Positions 60,752-64,000 of a stretch of DNA of 64,000 nucleotides are shown here, in pieces. The stretch's first letter is position 1. The number at the start of each line of letters is the position of its first letter. The notes beneath the pieces are model-generated. The model saw nothing but the letters and a program-made list of their open reading frames with translations, did not search any database and had not been told where the DNA came from. The DNA comes from an uncultured Rhodospira sp. (GTDB lineage Bacteria; Pseudomonadota; Alphaproteobacteria; Rhodospirillales; Rhodospirillaceae). The translations under genes were made by a program, and so were the position numbers. The DNA lies in assembly GCF_937138205.1 (NCBI RefSeq), contig NZ_CAKZOT010000080.1:23960-87959 (forward strand), given 5' to 3'.

Positions 60752-62095
60752 TTAGGCGCCGTTGTTGCACTCGCCCAGTTCGCCGCCGAAGATCGACGGG
60801 TCGTAGGTGACCTGCTCGGCCGGAACCTCCTGGACGACTTCCAGGATGTCGAACTGCGAGGTCGGGTTCTCGTTCCCCTTCACCACCAGGACCTTCTTGA
60901 AGCACTGGTGGTCGGCGGCGCGGTACAGCGTCGGGCCGTTGCCCATGCCGTCGAACTCGAAGCCTTCCAGCGCCTCGACCACGCCGCACGGCGCGAAGGT
61001 GCCGGCCCGCTCGCAGGCGTCGGCGTACAGGATCGCCTGGACGTAGCAGGTGTGCGCGGCCTGGGACGGCGGGAAGCCGTACTCCTCGCCGAAGGACTTC
61101 ACGAAGGCCTTGGAGCCCTCGTCCTGCAGCGACCAGTGCCAGTTGGTGGTGCCCAGGATGCCCTTGACGTTCTCGCCCGCGCCCTGCGCCATCAGGCGGG
61201 AATACAGCGGCACGACCACGGCGAAGTCCTTGCCGTTGACCTGCTTGTCGCGCAGGCCGAACTGCACGGCCTGGGTCAGGCTGTTCACCATGTCCTTGCC
61301 GTAGTGGTTCAGGATCAGCACGTCGGCGTCGGAGTTCAGCACCGGCGTGATGTACTGCGAGAAGTCACCGGCGCCCAGCGGCGTGCGGACGGCGTTGACC
61401 GTCTCCCAGCCCAGGGCCTCGGTGGAGTTCTTGATCGACTCTTCCTGGGTCCAGCCCCAGGTGTAGTCGGCGGTCAGGTGATAGGCCTTGCGGTCGTTGC
61501 CGTACTCGTCCTTCAGCACCGGGGCCAGCGCGGCGCCGGACATGTAGGCGTTGAAGAAGTGGCGGAAGCCGTTGCGACGCTTGTCCTTGCCGGTGGTGTC
61601 GTTGGAGTGCGTCAGGCCGGCCATGAAGATGACGCCGGCTTCCTGGCACAGGGACTGCACCGCGATGGCCACACCGGAGGACGAGCCGCCGGTGATCATA
61701 AGGGCGCCGTCCTTCTCGATCATGCGCTTGGCGCTGGCGCGGGCCGCATCGGACTTGGTCTGGGTGTCACCGGTGACGAACGCGACCTTCTTGCCCAGAA
61801 CGCCATTCCCGGTCAGGACGGTCGGGTTCATGGTGTTCAACATGCCGCCGTCGCCCTCGCCGTTCAGGTGCTTGACGGCAAGCTGGTAGGCGCGCAGCTC
61901 GTCGGCGCCCTCGTCGGCGTACGGGCCGGTCTGCGGCACGTTGAAGCCGAAGGTGACGGTGTCGCCGGTCGGCTTGTTCAGGTAGTCCGCCGCCCAGGCC
62001 TTGGAGCTGAAGATGGTCGGCATGGCCAGACCGGCACCAACGGCGGCGCCGCCCTTGAGCACACCACGACGGCTGGGATTCAAGAAATCAACCAT
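60752..62095 (-). CDS. ABC transporter substrate-binding protein, branched-chain amino acid/amide type
   Basis: 447 residues, longer than classical LivJ. NPSRRGVLKGGAAVGAGLAM is a Tat-like signal. The periplasmic-binding fold type I follows: GFNVPQTGPYADEGADELRA, KKVAFVTGDTQTKSDAARAS and DADVLILNHYGKDMVNSLTQ. Four Cys (including CQEAG, CYVQ, CERAG and CGVVE areas) could make disulfides. The ligand cannot be told; amino acids, amides or aromatic acids are all possible. First gene of the operon with livHMGF, divergent from a ScfR-like regulator. Confidence 0.88.
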   Translation of the reverse strand: MVDFLNPSRRGVLKGGAAVGAGLAMPTIFSSKAWAADYLNKPTGDTVTFGFNVPQTGPYADEGADELRAYQLAVKHLNGEGDGGMLNTMNPTVLTGNGVLGKKVAFVTGDTQTKSDAARASAKRMIEKDGALMITGGSSSGVAIAVQSLCQEAGVIFMAGLTHSNDTTGKDKRRNGFRHFFNAYMSGAALAPVLKDEYGNDRKAYHLTADYTWGWTQEESIKNSTEALGWETVNAVRTPLGAGDFSQYITPVLNSDADVLILNHYGKDMVNSLTQAVQFGLRDKQVNGKDFAVVVPLYSRLMAQGAGENVKGILGTTNWHWSLQDEGSKAFVKSFGEEYGFPPSQAAHTCYVQAILYADACERAGTFAPCGVVEALEGFEFDGMGNGPTLYRAADHQCFKKVLVVKGNENPTSQFDILEVVQEVPAEQVTYDPSIFGGELGECNNGA

Positions 62096-62236
62096 TGCGT
62101 TCCTCCCTGTGGATCATACGGCGTGGCTCGGCCCGAGGGGTGTCCCGGCCATGGCTGCCGCCGCCCGGCGCCCACGCGATCGAAGCCCGCTCCGCGCTCT
62201 GTCTGCGGCGGTTCATCCGGGCTTTCTGGCGTTGTG

Positions 62237-62328
62237 TTACAGGTCCCTTGTAAAAATGACAATAAAATATTGATTTGCCAGCCGCTTTTTGTAACAAATT
62301 GTCTTTGCGGAGCGCCGAGTTTGTCAAA
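62237..62328. promoter_or_regulatory. AT-rich control region with several palindromic half-sites
   Basis: Within an AT-rich stretch between divergent genes lie TTACA-N7-TGTAA (62237-62253), TTTGTAACAAA (62288-62298) and TTTGTCAAA (62320-62328). ScfR/RamB/PccR regulators bind sites of the TTTGCAAA kind, as I recall, so the last two could be operators of the adjacent regulator. Confidence 0.5.
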
Positions 62329-62372
62329 TTTTCCACCTTGCGGCGCACAAGGGCGAGGGATGGGAGGCCTGG

Positions 62373-63944
62373 ATGGAGAGCGGGTTCGGGCTGAAGATCC
62401 GGGAAAAGCGCAAGACCCTCGGCCTGACGCAAGCCGAGGTGGCCCGGTCGGTGGGCATCTCCACGTCGTATTTCAATCTCATCGAGCGCGGCAAGCGATC
62501 CATTGGCGGGGCCTTGCTGTTGCGGATCGCCCGCGCCCTGGACCTTGATCCGGCGGCGCTGGACGACGACGCGGAACGCCGGCTGGTCACCGAACTGACG
62601 GAAACGGCGGCCGATCCCTTGCTCAGCGGTCTTGACCTGGATGCGGCGGCGGTGCCGGCCCTGGTCGGGCGCCATCCCGCCTGGGCGCGCGCCTTGGCCC
62701 TGCTGCACCGAGAATGCCGCGATCGCGGCGAGGTGATCTCCGCCATGTCCGATCGTCTCAGTCAGGATCCGTTCCTGTCCGACGTCGTGCACCGGATGCT
62801 GACGACGATCGCCGGCATCCGCTCGACGGCCGAGATCCTGGACAGCGTGGATGACCTGGAGGCGACCCAGTCGCGGCGCTTCCGCGCCAATCTGGCGGCC
62901 GAAAGCACGCGGCTGTCCGAGGCGGCTCAGGCCCTGGCGGACTTCTTCGACCGCTCGGAGGCGCCGAAGCAGGCCATCACACCGGGCGAGGAGGTGGACG
63001 ACTTCATCATCGCCCATGGCAATCACTTCCCGGCCCTGGAAGAGGGCACCGCCCGCTTGCGCGCGCGCCTGGGCGCCAACGCGGCGGGCGGACCGGTGGC
63101 GCTGGCCGCGGTTCTGGCGTCCAGAAAGGACGTCGCCGAGGGTAACCACCGCCCGCTCAGTGCGCCGCGCCGCGCCCGGGCCGGGTATCGAAACGGGGGG
63201 CATGGCGAGGACCCGCTGTGGGACGGGGACGAGACGGCCAGCGAGGCGGGGCGGCGGTTCGCGATGGCTCGCCACGCCGTGCTGCATGATCTGAAGGACA
63301 CCATCGACGACCTTGTCGCGAAGGCGCCGCAGTTGATTTCCGAGGAGGCTCGGCAGCGCGTGGTCAGTGTCCTGGCTTCGTATGGCGCGGCCGCGCTGCT
63401 GTTTCCCTACGACCCATTCCTGGAGGACGCCGAGCGCCTGCGTTACGACATCGGCCTGATGCGCCGGCGCTACCAGGCCAGTTTCGAACAGATCTGCCAG
63501 CGGCTGGTCAGCCTGCGGCGGCCGGGGGCGGAGGGCGTGCCCTTTGCCATGTTGCGGGTCGATCCGGCGGGCAACCTGTCGAAACGCTTTCCCTTGCCGC
63601 GTCTTCCCATGCCCCGGCACGGCGCGGCCTGCCCGCTGTGGGCGGTCTATCGGGCCTTCCAGACGCCCGGGCCGGTGGTGCGGCAGCTGGTTGAACTGCC
63701 GGCCGGTGACCGGTTCCTGTTTGTTGCCCGGGTCGTGCGCAAGGGAGTGGACAGCTTCGCCGTGCCCGCGCGGCAGCTTTCGGTGGCCATCGTCTGTCAT
63801 GCCCAGTATGCGGATCGCTTGGTGTATGGCGACGGGCTGGACCTGTCCGGACGGGCGCGGGCGGAGCCCGTTGGCGTCTCCTGCCGGGTCTGTCCGCGCG
63901 TCGACTGTCAGCACCGGGCCGAGGACCCCATTGTTCCGACCTGA
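62373..63944 (+). CDS. XRE-family regulator of the ScfR/RamB type (short-chain fatty acid regulators)
   Basis: 523 residues. The N-terminal helix-turn-helix is LKIREKRKTLGLTQAEVARS, VGISTSYFNLIERGKRSIGG. The long middle has a DUF955/ImmA-like region without an HExxH protease motif, ending in SYGAAALLFPYDPFLEDAER. The C-terminal Cys-containing domain has GVSCRVCPRVDCQHRAEDPI, which is the hallmark of ScfR/RamB/PccR proteins. Members sense acyl-CoA status and control acetate, propionate or glyoxylate genes. It is divergent from the liv-type operon and may regulate it. Confidence 0.85.
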   Translation: MESGFGLKIREKRKTLGLTQAEVARSVGISTSYFNLIERGKRSIGGALLLRIARALDLDPAALDDDAERRLVTELTETAADPLLSGLDLDAAAVPALVGRHPAWARALALLHRECRDRGEVISAMSDRLSQDPFLSDVVHRMLTTIAGIRSTAEILDSVDDLEATQSRRFRANLAAESTRLSEAAQALADFFDRSEAPKQAITPGEEVDDFIIAHGNHFPALEEGTARLRARLGANAAGGPVALAAVLASRKDVAEGNHRPLSAPRRARAGYRNGGHGEDPLWDGDETASEAGRRFAMARHAVLHDLKDTIDDLVAKAPQLISEEARQRVVSVLASYGAAALLFPYDPFLEDAERLRYDIGLMRRRYQASFEQICQRLVSLRRPGAEGVPFAMLRVDPAGNLSKRFPLPRLPMPRHGAACPLWAVYRAFQTPGPVVRQLVELPAGDRFLFVARVVRKGVDSFAVPARQLSVAIVCHAQYADRLVYGDGLDLSGRARAEPVGVSCRVCPRVDCQHRAEDPIVPT

Positions 63945-63969
63945 GCGGCAGGGGAATCGGGTGAACGGG

Positions 63970-64000
63970 TCATGCCGTGACGACGCTTGCGAGGTAGTCG
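63970..64000 (-). CDS. Possible 3' end of a minus-strand gene
   Basis: Reading the minus strand, nine codons DYLASVVTA lead to a TGA at 63972-63970. It could be the C-terminus of a gene lying beyond the window, convergent with the regulator, but the evidence is too short to identify it. Confidence 0.25.
   Translation of the reverse strand, partial: DYLASVVTA

Noticed and set aside
62373..63944. Active IrrE/ImmA-type metalloprotease domain in the regulator
   Set aside because: No HExxH motif; the layout fits the ScfR/RamB type.

Overview
The window reads as a chromosomal piece of a GC-rich alphaproteobacterium, most likely a Rhodospirillales-type organism. The indications are the split transhydrogenase genes (pntAB/pntB), a hopanoid set (hpnN, hpnA, ispH, hpnH), ccoG under an FNR/FixK-type box, a MutL carrying the endonuclease motif, and strong GC bias that produces very long antisense shadow frames. 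No rRNA, CRISPR array, prophage or intact insertion sequence is seen. One tRNA (Leu, CAA) is present. The species assignment is inference.

Left third (1-16 kb): the transhydrogenase end is followed by nested palindromic repeats and a possible transposase/membrane chimera. Then come a lipoprotein with SHOCT-like repeats, tRNA-Leu, an orphan HigA-type antitoxin, a large hybrid histidine kinase and ettA. A visibly AT-richer island (about 10.2-12.0 kb) carries a PIN protein, an unknown partner gene, a micro-ORF and a ParD-like antitoxin. A three-gene minus-strand set (secreted protein, periplasmic binding protein, degenerate sensor kinase) and an AIM24 protein follow.

Middle (16-36 kb): ccoG, a FlaA1/CapD-type sugar dehydratase, and the hopanoid block, with ispH supplying isoprenoid precursors beside hpnH. 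Next is a compact three-gene cassette of unknown function (unknown protein, XRE regulator, two-TM protein; 26.2-27.3 kb). After it come a PAS sensor without an output domain overlapping an acyl-CoA synthetase, a caspase-fold protease paired with an EF-hand lipoprotein, and a DUF4160/DUF2442 pair bracketed by three copies of a ~110-bp palindromic repeat.

Right part (36-64 kb) is mostly housekeeping: mutL-pgi (overlapping), trpS, rho, a nuclease-like protein, rsmB, an SDR enzyme convergent with nothing but divergent from a SRAP protein, a Cys-rich PAS histidine kinase, tldD, a Tat-type exported rubredoxin with an unusual CX4C site, and a PhoX phosphatase. The window closes with a complete branched-chain-amino-acid-type ABC operon (SBP-livH-livM-livG-livF) divergent from a ScfR/RamB-like regulator, with several palindromic half-sites between them.

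The best candidates for undescribed biology are the 26.2-27.3 kb cassette, the PIN/OB-like pair at 10.2-11.6 kb, the caspase/EF-hand pair at 31.0-33.8 kb, and the binding-protein/pseudokinase operon at 12.1-15.1 kb. All functional proposals for these are inference from domain look and gene order; no database search could be run.
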